A stretch of 61,486 nucleotides of DNA from DATCDR01 sp036510575 (GTDB taxonomy: Bacteria; Actinomycetota; Acidimicrobiia; Acidimicrobiales; Bog-793): positions 1 to 61,486 of the forward strand of contig DATCDR010000115.1 of assembly GCA_036510575.1 (NCBI GenBank), read 5' to 3'. The translations under genes were made by a program, and so were the position numbers. The notes under the pieces are model-generated. The model saw only the letters and a list, made by a program, of their open reading frames with translations. It made no database searches and was not told the DNA's origin. Within the stretch, counting starts at the first letter, position 1, and each line of letters opens with the position of its first letter. Shown here one piece after another: positions 47,144 to 58,759 of this stretch.

Positions 47144-47620
47144 TTAGGGGAGCGCGGCGTTTAGCCGCTCCTCGGCTTCGTCTTCACTCACGCCGATAGC
47201 GAAAGTGAGCTCGGAGACGAGAATCTGGCGGGCGCGCGTCAACATGCGCTTCTCACCAGCGGAGAGCCCCTTGTCCTTGTCGCGGATGGAGAGGTTGCGA
47301 ACCACCTCGGCGACCTGGTAGATATCGCCGGACTTCAGCTTCTCGACGTGATTCTTGTAGCGACGCGACCAGTTGGTCGGCATCCGCGCTTCCTTCTTCC
47401 GAAGTACCGCGAAGACCTCCTCGACTTCCTCGTCGTTGATCACCTCACGCAGACCCACGTCCCCTGTGTTGTCCGCTGGAACCATCAAGGTGAGGTCGCC
47501 GTAGGCAAGGCGCAGCACAAGGTACTCGCGCTTTTCACCAAACGCCTCGCGCACCTCGCGCTTTTCCACGACGGCAGCACCGTGATGAGGGTAAACAACC
47601 TTGTCCCCGACGTCGAACAC
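47144..47620 (-). CDS. carD: CarD-family transcription regulator
   Basis: RNA-polymerase-binding protein that stabilises open promoter complexes, essential in mycobacteria. 158 residues: Tudor-like RNAP-interaction domain (FDVGDKVVYPHHGAAVVEKR, LVLRLAYGDLTLMVPADN) and a helical DNA-binding domain (RMPTNWSRRYKNHVEKLKSG). GTG start with AGGAG seven bases upstream. It is the first gene of the carD-ispD-ispF-rlmB unit. Confidence 0.95.
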   Translation of the reverse strand: MFDVGDKVVYPHHGAAVVEKREVREAFGEKREYLVLRLAYGDLTLMVPADNTGDVGLREVINDEEVEEVFAVLRKKEARMPTNWSRRYKNHVEKLKSGDIYQVAEVVRNLSIRDKDKGLSAGEKRMLTRARQILVSELTFAIGVSEDEAEERLNAALP

Positions 47621-47854
47621 TCAGACTCCTCGAATTGCGAAGGGCGAACCACATAGAGCAATTCCCGCTCCAAGAGACGACATCGGACGACGTCGTTGCG
47701 CCCCTTATTCTACCGGACCCCGGCGCGCCACAAATACCAATGCTCAGCAGGGACGTTTGCTTGAACCAAGATTGCCGGGGGTTCGAGCACGAGCTTCGGC
47801 GTATCTAGGATCAAATTGTCAACTCGATGGCTTCACGGGCGAGCGCCCGACGCC

Positions 47855-50350
<2,496 letters not shown>

Positions 50351-50487
50351 TAAGACTCCCTCGTGGCCGTAGCTTCGTCTGCTCCACTCTATCGGCCGGA
50401 TACTCCCCTCCGCCGAGCAACCTCGCCAAATTCCTCTACGCGGCCCGGATTTCCTCCGCGTGCCGAGTCGCCTAACGTGCAGGATTA

Positions 50488-51483
50488 GTGACCTCGCCGG
50501 ACCTCTTCACCCTGCCAGCTTCAGAGGCCGAACTGGCCACGCTCGAAGAGCAGCTCCGAATCGCCGTCGTTCGCGGCGATCCGTTCCTCGACGACGTGGT
50601 GACGCACCTGATCATCGCCGGCGGAAAACGTATCCGCCCAGCGCTCGCCCTGGCATCGGCCTCGCTTGGGGGCTCACCGGCGAGTACCGACACGATCCAG
50701 GGCGGAATAGCCGTCGAACTCGTCCACCTCGCCTCGCTCTACCACGACGACGTCATGGACGAAGCGCTCATCCGCCGACAGGTCCCGAGTGTGAACGCAA
50801 GATGGGGCAACCTCGTCGCGATCGTCGCTGGCGACTTCCTCCTTGCTCGTTCTGCAGAGATCGCTGCGTCCCTCGGCGCCGAGATCGGCGGCTTGTTAGC
50901 GGCGACGCTGGCTCGGCTCTGCCAGGGCCAGATCGCCGAGACTCGCTCCTCGTTCCAGATCGGCCGCACCGAGGACGACTACCTGCGTTCGATCTCGGAC
51001 AAGACCTCGTCGCTCATGGCCACCGCCTGCAGGATCGGATCGATGACGGCACACCTGCCGAGCGAGGAGATCGAGGCGCTGACCGCGTTCGGGGAGTGCT
51101 TCGGCGTCGTCTTCCAGATCAGAGACGACGTGCGCGACGTGCTCGCAAGCGAACAAGAGCTCGGCAAAATCCCAGGCCAGGACCTCGCCGAGGGGATCTA
51201 TACCTTGCCGGTGCTGCGGGCACTCGGCGATCCGGGTGTCGCTCAGGAACTGCGCGGCCTGCTCGGCCGACCGCTGTCTCCAGCAGAGGTCGAGGTGGCC
51301 CGCGGGCTGATCATGGCCTCGAACGGGATATCTGCCTCAGTCTCTGTGGCGCGCCAATATGCAGAGGATGCGGCGACAGCCGTTCAACTGCTGGGCGACG
51401 GTCCGGTCGTGAAGTCGCTCACCGCGCTCTCATTCGGCCTTCTCGAAGATCTCGAGCGATCAGCTAGCTCACTCGCCCACTGA
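50488..51483 (+). CDS. Polyprenyl (probably long-chain, all-trans) diphosphate synthase
   Basis: Chain-elongating prenyltransferase, probably making the side chain of menaquinone. 331 residues with the first Asp-rich motif in LYHDDVMDEALIRR, GGKRIRPALALA, the second DDxxD in FQIRDDVRDVLA and ISDKTSSLMATACRIG. Product length cannot be read. The 3' end overlaps the convergent lysS by 15 bases. Confidence 0.9.
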   Translation: MTSPDLFTLPASEAELATLEEQLRIAVVRGDPFLDDVVTHLIIAGGKRIRPALALASASLGGSPASTDTIQGGIAVELVHLASLYHDDVMDEALIRRQVPSVNARWGNLVAIVAGDFLLARSAEIAASLGAEIGGLLAATLARLCQGQIAETRSSFQIGRTEDDYLRSISDKTSSLMATACRIGSMTAHLPSEEIEALTAFGECFGVVFQIRDDVRDVLASEQELGKIPGQDLAEGIYTLPVLRALGDPGVAQELRGLLGRPLSPAEVEVARGLIMASNGISASVSVARQYAEDAATAVQLLGDGPVVKSLTALSFGLLEDLERSASSLAH

Positions 51484-52962
51484 GTCGCCTGCGGCGTCTG
51501 GATCATCCTCGGAAAGGTCCGCGATCGAGCGGTCGGTGCGAAGCGCCGGGAAGAGGATCACCTCACGGATGTTCGACTCCCCGGCGAGGAGCATCACGAG
51601 CCGGTCGATTCCCACACCGATGCCACCAGTCGGCGGCATCCCGTGCTCGAGGGCCCGAAGGAAGTCCTCGTCGAGTGACATCGCCTCCTGATCCCCTGCA
51701 ACCTTTTGCAGCGCCTGAGTGACGAATCGCTCACGCTGATCGTCGGGGTCGACGAGTTCGGAGTAGACCTCACCGATCTCCTGCCCGGCGATGACCGGAG
51801 TCAGGCGCTCGACGAGACCATCCCTCGTGCGGTGCTTACGAGAAAGCGGCGAAACCTCTGCTGGATAGTCCATCACGTGGACAGGCCCGACGAGCATGTG
51901 CTCCACCTTGGCCTCGTAGATCTCGGCGAGAACGCGCCCAGCACCCCAGGTCGGCTCTGACTCGACGCCAAGCGTCGAGGCGATAGCCGCGAGCTCGTCG
52001 CGATCCATCTCTATCGTGCAGTGCGCGCCGGTTACCTCTTCGATGAGTTCCTCCATCGTGGCGCGACGCCACGGCGGCGCGAGGTCGATCTCGCCGAACT
52101 CGGTAGTCACCACGGTGGAGCCGAGCAGCTCAGCAGCGGTCGAAGCCACCAGGTTCTCGACGAGGCCGGCGAGTTCGGCGTAGTCGGCGTATGCCTGGTA
52201 CGCCTCGAGCAAGGTGAACTCCGGGTTGTGTTTCGGCGAGAGCCCTTCATTTCGGAAGTTCTTGCCGATCTCATAGACGCGCTCGAACCCACCGACGACG
52301 AGGCGCTTCAAGTAGAGCTCGGTCGCGATCCGTAGGTAGTAGTCGGCATGCATCGACTGGTAGTGCGTGACGAAAGGTCGCGCATTCGCGCCGCCAGCGA
52401 GCGGCTGCAGGACCGGAGTCTCGACCTCGACGAAGCCTTTCTCGTCGAGCTGACGCCGGATGGAGCGAATGACGGCTGAGCGGAAGAGAAACGTCGCGCG
52501 GACGCCGTCATTCGCCCATAGGTCAACCTCGCGCTGGCGATGCCGGACCTCGACGTCGTTGACCCCGCGCCACTTGTCGCCAAAGCTGCGCCGCGCCTCG
52601 GCTAGCAGCGACCAGCTGCCGACCTGGACGGAGAGCTCACCGCGCCGGGTGCGGACGATCTCGCCTTCGACGCCGATCCAGTCACCAAGGTTCAGCCGCA
52701 CGAACTCACTGAAGCGCTCCGTCACCTGCTCGGTCGCGAAAAGCTGGATCGCCCCACTCCAGTCACGGAGCTCTGAGAATGCGACCTTGCCATTTGGCCG
52801 GTTTCGCATCACTCGGCCCGCTACGCGAACTGTTACGCCGGTTCCCTCGCCGGCTGGGAGATCGTCATAGCCGCGAGCGACGCTGCCGGCGCCGATCGTG
52901 CCGGGGAACGAGTAGGGGATCTCAGCTTGTCGCGACCCCGGCTGTGGCATCCCCTGCGTCAA
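51469..52962 (-). CDS. lysS: Lysyl-tRNA synthetase, class II
   Basis: Charges tRNA-Lys. 497 residues: OB-fold anticodon domain (TVRVAGRVMRNRPNGKVAFS), motif 1 (FVEVETPVLQPLAGGANARP), motif 2 (RVYEIGKNFRNEGLSPKHNP with EFTLLEAY), and motif 3 (TGGIGVGIDRLVMLL). The start overlaps the coaX stop by four bases. Its end overlaps the opposing prenyl synthase. Confidence 0.96.
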   Translation of the reverse strand: MTQGMPQPGSRQAEIPYSFPGTIGAGSVARGYDDLPAGEGTGVTVRVAGRVMRNRPNGKVAFSELRDWSGAIQLFATEQVTERFSEFVRLNLGDWIGVEGEIVRTRRGELSVQVGSWSLLAEARRSFGDKWRGVNDVEVRHRQREVDLWANDGVRATFLFRSAVIRSIRRQLDEKGFVEVETPVLQPLAGGANARPFVTHYQSMHADYYLRIATELYLKRLVVGGFERVYEIGKNFRNEGLSPKHNPEFTLLEAYQAYADYAELAGLVENLVASTAAELLGSTVVTTEFGEIDLAPPWRRATMEELIEEVTGAHCTIEMDRDELAAIASTLGVESEPTWGAGRVLAEIYEAKVEHMLVGPVHVMDYPAEVSPLSRKHRTRDGLVERLTPVIAGQEIGEVYSELVDPDDQRERFVTQALQKVAGDQEAMSLDEDFLRALEHGMPPTGGIGVGIDRLVMLLAGESNIREVILFPALRTDRSIADLSEDDPDAAGDSVGE

Positions 52963-53819
52963 AGCGCCGCACCGCCATCGACATTTCGGAGGTAGATCAG
53001 GCGCAGCCCATGCAGTGTCAACCAGGGCTCGACGTGGGCTACCACCTCGGCGTGCGGGCTGATGAGCGAGGAGAGCCCACCGGTTGCGACGATCGTTGCG
53101 GCTCCGAGCTCGGCTTCGATGCGCCGACAGAGTCCGTCGACGAGTGCCGCGTAGCCGTAGATCGCGCCGGACTGCATCGCCTCGACCGTCGTCCGCCCAA
53201 CTGCATGGCGTGGCTCACGGAGCTCGACTCGACGAAGCGCCTCCGCGCGGTCAAAGAGCGCGTCCATCGAGATCTCGATGCCCGGCACGATCGCTCCACC
53301 TAGATACTCCCCTGCGGCGGAGATCGCATCGAAGGTGGTCGCGGTGCCGAGGTCGACGACAATCGTCGGTGGCGGGTAGAGATCAAGCGCCGCGACGGCG
53401 TTCGAGATGCGATCAGCGCCGACCTCGCGGGGGTTGTCGTAGAGGATCGGCATGCCGATCTTGATTCCGGGCTCGACGACGACGCACGGCGCGTCGAAGT
53501 AGCGCGCCGCCATCTCTCGAAGCGCCGCGGTCTGTGTTGGCACCGACGACGAGATCGCCAGACCGTCGATCACCGGGAGCGATGAATCGCCATGCGGCTT
53601 GCGACCGAACATCGGCATCTCGAGGTCGGCGAGCGCGGTGAGCCCACGCACCACAAGCGCCAGCTCGTCAGGAGTCCGGTCGCGAAGCGTCGCAATCCTC
53701 CAGTGGTGCAACAGACCTGGGATCTCACCGTCGATGCGCGCTCCAGCCACGTCGAAGCGCAACTCGTCGAAGACCCCGACGACCGTTTGGGTGTTGCCGA
53801 CATCGAGTGCGAGCAGCAT
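52959..53819 (-). CDS. coaX: Type III pantothenate kinase
   Basis: First step of CoA synthesis from pantothenate. 286 residues: LLALDVGNTQTVVGVFD (ATP-binding Asp), YDNPREVGADRISNAVAALD and VVDLGTATTFDAISAAGEYL with GGAIVPGIEIS. It overlaps lysS and is near panC, which supplies its substrate, though nadC lies between them. Confidence 0.95.
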   Translation of the reverse strand: MLLALDVGNTQTVVGVFDELRFDVAGARIDGEIPGLLHHWRIATLRDRTPDELALVVRGLTALADLEMPMFGRKPHGDSSLPVIDGLAISSSVPTQTAALREMAARYFDAPCVVVEPGIKIGMPILYDNPREVGADRISNAVAALDLYPPPTIVVDLGTATTFDAISAAGEYLGGAIVPGIEISMDALFDRAEALRRVELREPRHAVGRTTVEAMQSGAIYGYAALVDGLCRRIEAELGAATIVATGGLSSLISPHAEVVAHVEPWLTLHGLRLIYLRNVDGGAAL

Positions 53820-53879
53820 GACCTAGTTGTTTAGCTGATAGCGGTGTCTGCCGACCACGCTCTTGGTCGATGCCGACCC

Positions 53880-54755
53880 CTACGCCAGGTCAAGCCCGAT
53901 ATCTAGGATCGGAGCAGAGTGCGTCAGCGCGCCGACCGAGATCAGATCAGCTCCTGCGGCGGCGTAGGCGGCGATGTTCTCGAGCGTCACGCCCCCAGAT
54001 GCCTCGATCAAGCTGCGAGCTGCGGCCGCGGGCGGCTCGCTTGCGATCTGGACGGCCTCTTGGACCTCCTCGGGTGTCATGTTGTCACAGAGCACGAGCG
54101 TCGCACCCGCCGTCACTGCCTCGCCCACCAGGGCGAGGGAGTCGCACTCGACCTCGACCATCCTGCCTGGCCAACGCAATCGCGCCCGGCCTACCGCGTC
54201 GGCGATTGAGATCCCGCCCAGGTGGTTGTCCTTGATCAAGATCGCTTCGGAGAGGTTGCCGCGGTGGTTCCAACCGCCGCCAGCGCGGACTGCAGCCTTC
54301 TCGAGCGACCGCAGTCCCGGCGTCGTCTTCCTCGTATCCCAGACGCGAGCGGCGCTCCCGCCCACCTTCGCCGATTGCACGAAGCGTTCGGTGAGCGTGG
54401 CTACTCCGGAGAGGTGCGACAAGAAGTTGAGCGCCGTCCGCTCCGCGGAAAGGATCGACGCGAACGGCCCCCGAACCGTCGCGATCACCCCGCCCGCAGG
54501 TACGTGATCGCCATCATCGAGCACGATCGAACAGGCGAGCTCGGAATCGACCTGACGACAGACCTCGAGAACGGTCCGCGTCCCTGCCACGACTCCAGGC
54601 CGACGTGCGACGAAGTGTGCTTCGGCGAGCTTTGCGGGATCGAGGAGCATCGAGGTGAGATCCCCAAGGGGGAGCAGGTCCTCTTCCAACGCAAGGGTCA
54701 CGATCGGCCGGATCGCCTGAATCGGCGGGTGAACGTCGTCTCGTTCGGGCATCAC
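53880..54755 (-). CDS. nadC: Nicotinate-nucleotide pyrophosphorylase (quinolinate PRTase)
   Basis: Converts quinolinate and PRPP to nicotinate mononucleotide. 291 residues: EEDLLPLGDLTSMLL, SAERTALNFLSHLSGVATLT, WDTRKTTPGLRSLEKAAVRA, ILIKDNHLGG and VEVECDSLALVGEAV. nadA and nadB are not adjacent. It stands between panC and coaX, where actinobacteria often carry nad genes, with about 60-75 bp gaps. Confidence 0.95.
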   Translation of the reverse strand: MMPERDDVHPPIQAIRPIVTLALEEDLLPLGDLTSMLLDPAKLAEAHFVARRPGVVAGTRTVLEVCRQVDSELACSIVLDDGDHVPAGGVIATVRGPFASILSAERTALNFLSHLSGVATLTERFVQSAKVGGSAARVWDTRKTTPGLRSLEKAAVRAGGGWNHRGNLSEAILIKDNHLGGISIADAVGRARLRWPGRMVEVECDSLALVGEAVTAGATLVLCDNMTPEEVQEAVQIASEPPAAAARSLIEASGGVTLENIAAYAAAGADLISVGALTHSAPILDIGLDLA

Positions 54756-54830
54756 GCTACGTCCCTTCGATAACTGCCAGCTGCCCTCATCGCGAGCGAG
54801 CCAAATCTAGGAGACGCATCACGATCCACG

Positions 54831-55691
54831 TCAACTGGAGGTGTCAGAGAGCCGCGCGGCAACGTTGTCGATGAGGCGCACCTCCCCGAACGAGGCTGCG
54901 ACCAGCACCCTGAGATCGCGTGATTCGGCGCCTGGCGGCTCGAGCGAGTTGGCGTCGCGCACCTCGGCATAACGCACCACACAAAGCGGCTCTTTCGCGA
55001 GCGATCGATGCATCACCTCACTCGCCAGCTCCACCGAGCCCCCTGCCTCGAGTAGGTCCCGAGCAGCGATCAGCGCCCGGTAGAGCACCGGAGCCGCACC
55101 TCGTTGTGCGGGGGAGAGCCGAAGATTGCGACTCGAAAGCGCAAGGCCGTCCTGCTCGCGCACCGTCGCGCAGCCGACGACTTCGACCGCGAAGGAGAGA
55201 TCGATCGCAAGCCGCCGCACCAGCATGAGCTGCTCGTAGTCCTTCTCGCCGAAGTAGGCGCGAGTCGCACCGAACATCGCGAAGAGTTTGGTGACCACCG
55301 TCGCCACGCCGCTGAAGTGACCTGGCCTGCTCGAACCCTCGAGCCCGTTTCCGAGCACTCCTGGATCGACGCGGATTATGGCCTCGCGGCCCGGATACAT
55401 CTCGGTCGGCTCCGGAGCGAACACCAGGTCGGCGCCTGCGTCGCCGGCGAGCTCGAGATCGGCCTCTATCGATCTCGGATAGCGCTCGAAGTCGGTTGGA
55501 TCGTTGAACTGAGAGGGATTGACGAAGATCGACACCGCCACCACGTCATCAAGCGCCCGTGAACGCTCGATCAGCGAGCGATGCCCGGCATGGAGGGCTC
55601 CCATCGTCGGCACGAGGCCGAGCGATCTGCCGGCGCCCCGCTGGGCCCGAAGCGCCGCCCCGAGGTCGTGCGTCGTCGTGATCAGGCGCAT
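54831..55691 (-). CDS. panC: Pantothenate synthetase
   Basis: Joins pantoate and beta-alanine using ATP. 286 residues: LVPTMGALHAGHRSLIERSR, VVAVSIFVNPSQFNDPTDFE, FGEKDYEQLMLVRRLA and REQDGLALSSRNLRLSPAQR. It follows folK with adjoining stop and start codons and belongs to the folate run. No panD or panB is visible. Confidence 0.95.
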   Translation of the reverse strand: MRLITTTHDLGAALRAQRGAGRSLGLVPTMGALHAGHRSLIERSRALDDVVAVSIFVNPSQFNDPTDFERYPRSIEADLELAGDAGADLVFAPEPTEMYPGREAIIRVDPGVLGNGLEGSSRPGHFSGVATVVTKLFAMFGATRAYFGEKDYEQLMLVRRLAIDLSFAVEVVGCATVREQDGLALSSRNLRLSPAQRGAAPVLYRALIAARDLLEAGGSVELASEVMHRSLAKEPLCVVRYAEVRDANSLEPPGAESRDLRVLVAASFGEVRLIDNVAARLSDTSS

Positions 55692-56198
55692 CTAGGTTTC
55701 GAGACTCTCCGGAGTTGGCGCGAGTAGCGCCCCGACTCGCTGCACCTCGCCTGCAACGGCCGCCGCTCCACCGAGTGCTGAGATCCATCTAGTCGGCGCG
55801 AGCTCAGGTGCGACCTCGGCAAGTGGCGCAAGCACGAAGGCGCGCTCATACATGCGCGGGTGCGGCAGCGTCAAGGTGGGATCGTCACTCACCTCATCGC
55901 CGTAGAGCAGCACGTCGACGTCGAGTGTGCGCGGTCCGAACCGCACCGCTCTGACACGATTCGCGCCAGCTTCGAGTTCATGGGCGAGATGGAGTAGCTC
56001 GACGGCACTGCGATCGGTCTCGAGGACGACCACGCAGTTCAGATAGGGGCCCTGCTCAGCTGGGCCGCCAACCGGCGCGGTCTCATAGACCGAGGAAACG
56101 AGTGCTGCCGAATCGAGCTCGCGCAGTTTCGCCACCGCGTCGGCAAGAAGTGACCAGCGATCCCCGAGATTGGAACCGAGTCCGAGCGCGGCCCGCAC
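55692..56198 (-). CDS. folK: HPPK, 6-hydroxymethyl-dihydropterin pyrophosphokinase
   Basis: Activates the pterin for dihydropteroate synthase. 168 residues: ALGLGSNLGDRWSLLADAVA, YETAPVGGPAEQGPYLNCVV, FGPRTLDVDVLLYGDEV and LPHPRMYERAFVLAPLAEVA. GTG start directly after the folB TGA (TGAGTG), so coupled to it. Confidence 0.95.
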   Translation of the reverse strand: MRAALGLGSNLGDRWSLLADAVAKLRELDSAALVSSVYETAPVGGPAEQGPYLNCVVVLETDRSAVELLHLAHELEAGANRVRAVRFGPRTLDVDVLLYGDEVSDDPTLTLPHPRMYERAFVLAPLAEVAPELAPTRWISALGGAAAVAGEVQRVGALLAPTPESLET

Positions 56199-56591
56199 TC
56201 AGCCCCGCGCCCCGGACGTCGTCGCCACCGCACCCCTCGAGAGCCTCCTCACCAGGCCGATCGAGGTGACATCTTCTGGAACGGGCGGTCGGAGCTTGTG
56301 TATCCGGACTTCGACAAAGGAGATGCGTTCGTCCTCGAGCACCGCGCGCGCAACCGCATCGCTTAGCGCCTCGAGCAACGCGAATCGCTGTTCAGCCACC
56401 ACTCGGGCGGCGCGACCCGTCACGGCGCCGTAATCGACTGCATCGACGAGCTCGTCAGATCTCGCGGCCTCGTCCATCTCGTAGGCAAAAACGATGTCGA
56501 GTTCGAAGGGTTGCGCGCGATCCTGCTCACCCACAAGAGCACCATGGTGGCCAAGCACGCGCAAGCCGCGGATCTCGACCTCGTTTGTCAC
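56199..56591 (-). CDS. folB: Dihydroneopterin aldolase
   Basis: Aldol cleavage of dihydroneopterin in folate synthesis. 130 residues: VEIRGLRVLGHHGALVGEQD (family motif with the catalytic Glu region), FELDIVFAYEMD, DAVDYGAVTG and LLEALSDAVARAVLED. It overlaps the upstream phosphatase-like gene by four bases. Confidence 0.95.
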   Translation of the reverse strand: MTNEVEIRGLRVLGHHGALVGEQDRAQPFELDIVFAYEMDEAARSDELVDAVDYGAVTGRAARVVAEQRFALLEALSDAVARAVLEDERISFVEVRIHKLRPPVPEDVTSIGLVRRLSRGAVATTSGARG

Positions 56592-57283
56592 TTCGTAGTC
56601 TTCGCCGATTTGTTCGGCGAGTTCTCGACAAGAGTCAGCTTGGCAGCCTTCTTGGCGGTCGACCTCGTCGCCGCGGCTGCCTTCGGGCGAGGCGTTCTCT
56701 CAGCGGCGGCAGCTGGAGCCGGCTCGGGACCAGAAACGGCTGTGGCAGGTGGTCTGGGGGGTTGTGACAGCGAGCTCGCCGGAGGTGGTGTGAGCTCTGG
56801 CGTCACTGCGACGATCGACCGCCCTGCCGAGCCCATCTGGCGCTTCATCAACTGTTCAACAGCCACGATCGCGTTCGGTAGTTCGGGGATCACCTTGCAC
56901 CAGCAAAGGAAGCCGGCGATCACCCCACTCACCCGCTCGCTCAGCTCATCTTGGTGCATCAAGATGCGATCGCCTGCTTGCAGCCACGCCAGCAGCGCGG
57001 GGTAGAGCGCGTCGAGAACGTCTTTCGGGTCACCGCCCCCAGGTAGGGAAAAGTGCGCCGACGGAAGCCCTCGCTCGTCGTAGGCGTGGAGATTGTGCGG
57101 CGACGGGAGCAGCGACACCACGCGGGTGAAGCCCTGGCTCTTTAGCCAGATGATCTCCTCTTGTCGTCGCACCTTGCGGTGCTGTGACGTTTGACCACCT
57201 GGTCGCTCACTTACCGCCAGGTGATCCTGGATGATCCAGACGAAGTTGCGTGGAACTATGCCCGCTGCCCAACGACCCCTCAT
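56588..57283 (-). CDS. Phosphatase-like protein lacking the catalytic cysteine
   Basis: 231 residues. The first 150 resemble a dual-specificity phosphatase fold (VWIIQDHLAVSERPGG, EEIIWLKSQGFTRVVSLLPS, DVLDALYPALLAWLQAGDRI), but the signature HCxxGxxR reads HQDELSER, with Gln in place of Cys and Glu for Gly. It should therefore not hydrolyse phosphate by the usual route. The C terminus is Pro/Ala then Lys-rich (residues about 165-231), probably disordered. It lies between folP and folB, overlapping folB by ATGA; a binding or regulatory role is likely. Confidence 0.75.
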   Translation of the reverse strand: MRGRWAAGIVPRNFVWIIQDHLAVSERPGGQTSQHRKVRRQEEIIWLKSQGFTRVVSLLPSPHNLHAYDERGLPSAHFSLPGGGDPKDVLDALYPALLAWLQAGDRILMHQDELSERVSGVIAGFLCWCKVIPELPNAIVAVEQLMKRQMGSAGRSIVAVTPELTPPPASSLSQPPRPPATAVSGPEPAPAAAAERTPRPKAAAATRSTAKKAAKLTLVENSPNKSAKTTK

Positions 57284-57284
57284 G

Positions 57285-58103
57285 TCACCTCACCGATCCC
57301 AATCGAGTCTCGTCAATGCCCGCTGCCGACGAATCGCCGAGAAGGGCGGCTGCCATCGCAGTCGCGCCGACGTCGTGGACCCGCACCATCGCCGCGCCAT
57401 TAGCCATCGACCACACTGCGGTCGCGAGCGAGCCTTCGAATCGCTCCTCCGGCCCGAGGGATGGAGCGCCTCGCTCCTTCGAGAGCGTCGCGAGAAACGA
57501 CTTCCTGCTCGTCCCAACCATCACCGGCACACCATGGTCGACCAGGCTCAGGAGCGCCCTCAGTAGGGCGACGTTGTCACCGAGCCGCTTTCCGAAGCCG
57601 ATGCCGGGATCCACGTACACCTCTTCGACACCGAGCGCGAATGCCTGGTCGGCGGCGTCACCGAGGTACGACGTCACCTCTTCGACCACATCGTCATAGT
57701 GCGGCGCATGCTGCATCGTCTGCGGGGTCCCCAACATGTGCATCAGCACGATGCCTACCCCGAGCTCCGCTGCGAGGAACGAGAGCGAGGAGGCCACGTC
57801 GTTTATCAGGGTTGCTCCCTCGACGACCGCAGCACGTGCCACTTCGGGCTTCGTCGTGTCGACCGAGACCCGGACCGCACCCGCGAGCGCCGCCACGACC
57901 GGCAGGATTCGGCGACACTCCTCGTCTGCTGGGACGCCTTCGGCACCTGGGCGGGAGGACTCTCCCCCGATATCGATGATGTCGGCGCCCTCGGCGACCA
58001 TCTCCATACCTCGTTTGATCGCGAGATCGTGGTCGAGGTAGCGACCACCGTCATAGAACGAATCAGGCGTGACGTTCAACACGCCCATGATCTTGCAAGT
58101 CAC
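57285..58103 (-). CDS. folP: Dihydropteroate synthase
   Basis: Condenses the activated pterin with p-aminobenzoate; sulfonamide target. 272 residues: IMGVLNVTPDSFYDGGRYLD, IIDIGGESSRPGAEGV, SVDTTKPEVARAA, VYVDPGIGFGKRLGDN and MVGTSRKSFLATL. One base separates its stop from the phosphatase-like start. Confidence 0.96.
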   Translation of the reverse strand: MTCKIMGVLNVTPDSFYDGGRYLDHDLAIKRGMEMVAEGADIIDIGGESSRPGAEGVPADEECRRILPVVAALAGAVRVSVDTTKPEVARAAVVEGATLINDVASSLSFLAAELGVGIVLMHMLGTPQTMQHAPHYDDVVEEVTSYLGDAADQAFALGVEEVYVDPGIGFGKRLGDNVALLRALLSLVDHGVPVMVGTSRKSFLATLSKERGAPSLGPEERFEGSLATAVWSMANGAAMVRVHDVGATAMAAALLGDSSAAGIDETRLGSVR

Positions 58104-58163
58104 GCTGTCAGCCTACGACGTAGTCTTCGGCCGTGACCCTGCTTATAGCCACTTTTCAGGGAA

Positions 58164-58757
58164 TTATCGATTCGCGTGTATGAATGCCATCGCTTCGCTG
58201 CGAGCAGCCACGTCGGTTCGGAACAGGCCGCGGACCGCCGAGGTGACCGTCGAGGTCCCTGGCTTTTTAACCCCGCGCATCGCCATGCAGAGGTGCTCGG
58301 CCTCGAGCACGACGAGCGTTCCCCGCGGGTGGAGCGCGGCATCGAGGGAGTCGACGAGCTCAGTCGTTAGGCGCTCTTGGACTTGTAGCCGGTGCGCGAA
58401 ACCGTCGACAAGTCGAGCGAGCTTGGAGAGCCCGGTCACCGTCCCGTCGGTGCTCGGGATGTACGCGAGGTGCGCTTTCCCGATGAAGGGCACGAGATGG
58501 TGCTCGCAAAGCGACGAGAACGGGATGTCTCGAACCATCACCATTTCGTCGTGTTCGACCGCGAATCGGATTTCGAGGTGATCGCTCGGGTCGGCGTGCA
58601 TACCCGAAAGCAGCTCGGCGTACATCGCCGCGACGCGCTTTGGCGTATCGAGAAGACCGGGACGGTCGGGGTCCTCGCCGACGGCGAGCAAAAGCTCTCG
58701 AACCGCCGCCTCGGCACGCGCGAGGTCGACTTCTGTGCCAACAGGTTCGCTCACCAT
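58164..58757 (-). CDS. folE: GTP cyclohydrolase I
   Basis: First step of folate synthesis, converting GTP to dihydroneopterin triphosphate. 197 residues: LLDTPKRVAAMYAELLSGMH, FSSLCEHHLVPFIGKAHLAY (zinc Cys and His), KLARLVDGFAHRLQVQERLT and EAEHLCMAMRGVKKPG (second zinc Cys). Starts two bases after hpt. In many actinobacteria ftsH lies between hpt and folE; here it does not. Confidence 0.96.
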   Translation of the reverse strand: MVSEPVGTEVDLARAEAAVRELLLAVGEDPDRPGLLDTPKRVAAMYAELLSGMHADPSDHLEIRFAVEHDEMVMVRDIPFSSLCEHHLVPFIGKAHLAYIPSTDGTVTGLSKLARLVDGFAHRLQVQERLTTELVDSLDAALHPRGTLVVLEAEHLCMAMRGVKKPGTSTVTSAVRGLFRTDVAARSEAMAFIHANR

Positions 58758-58759
58758 GC

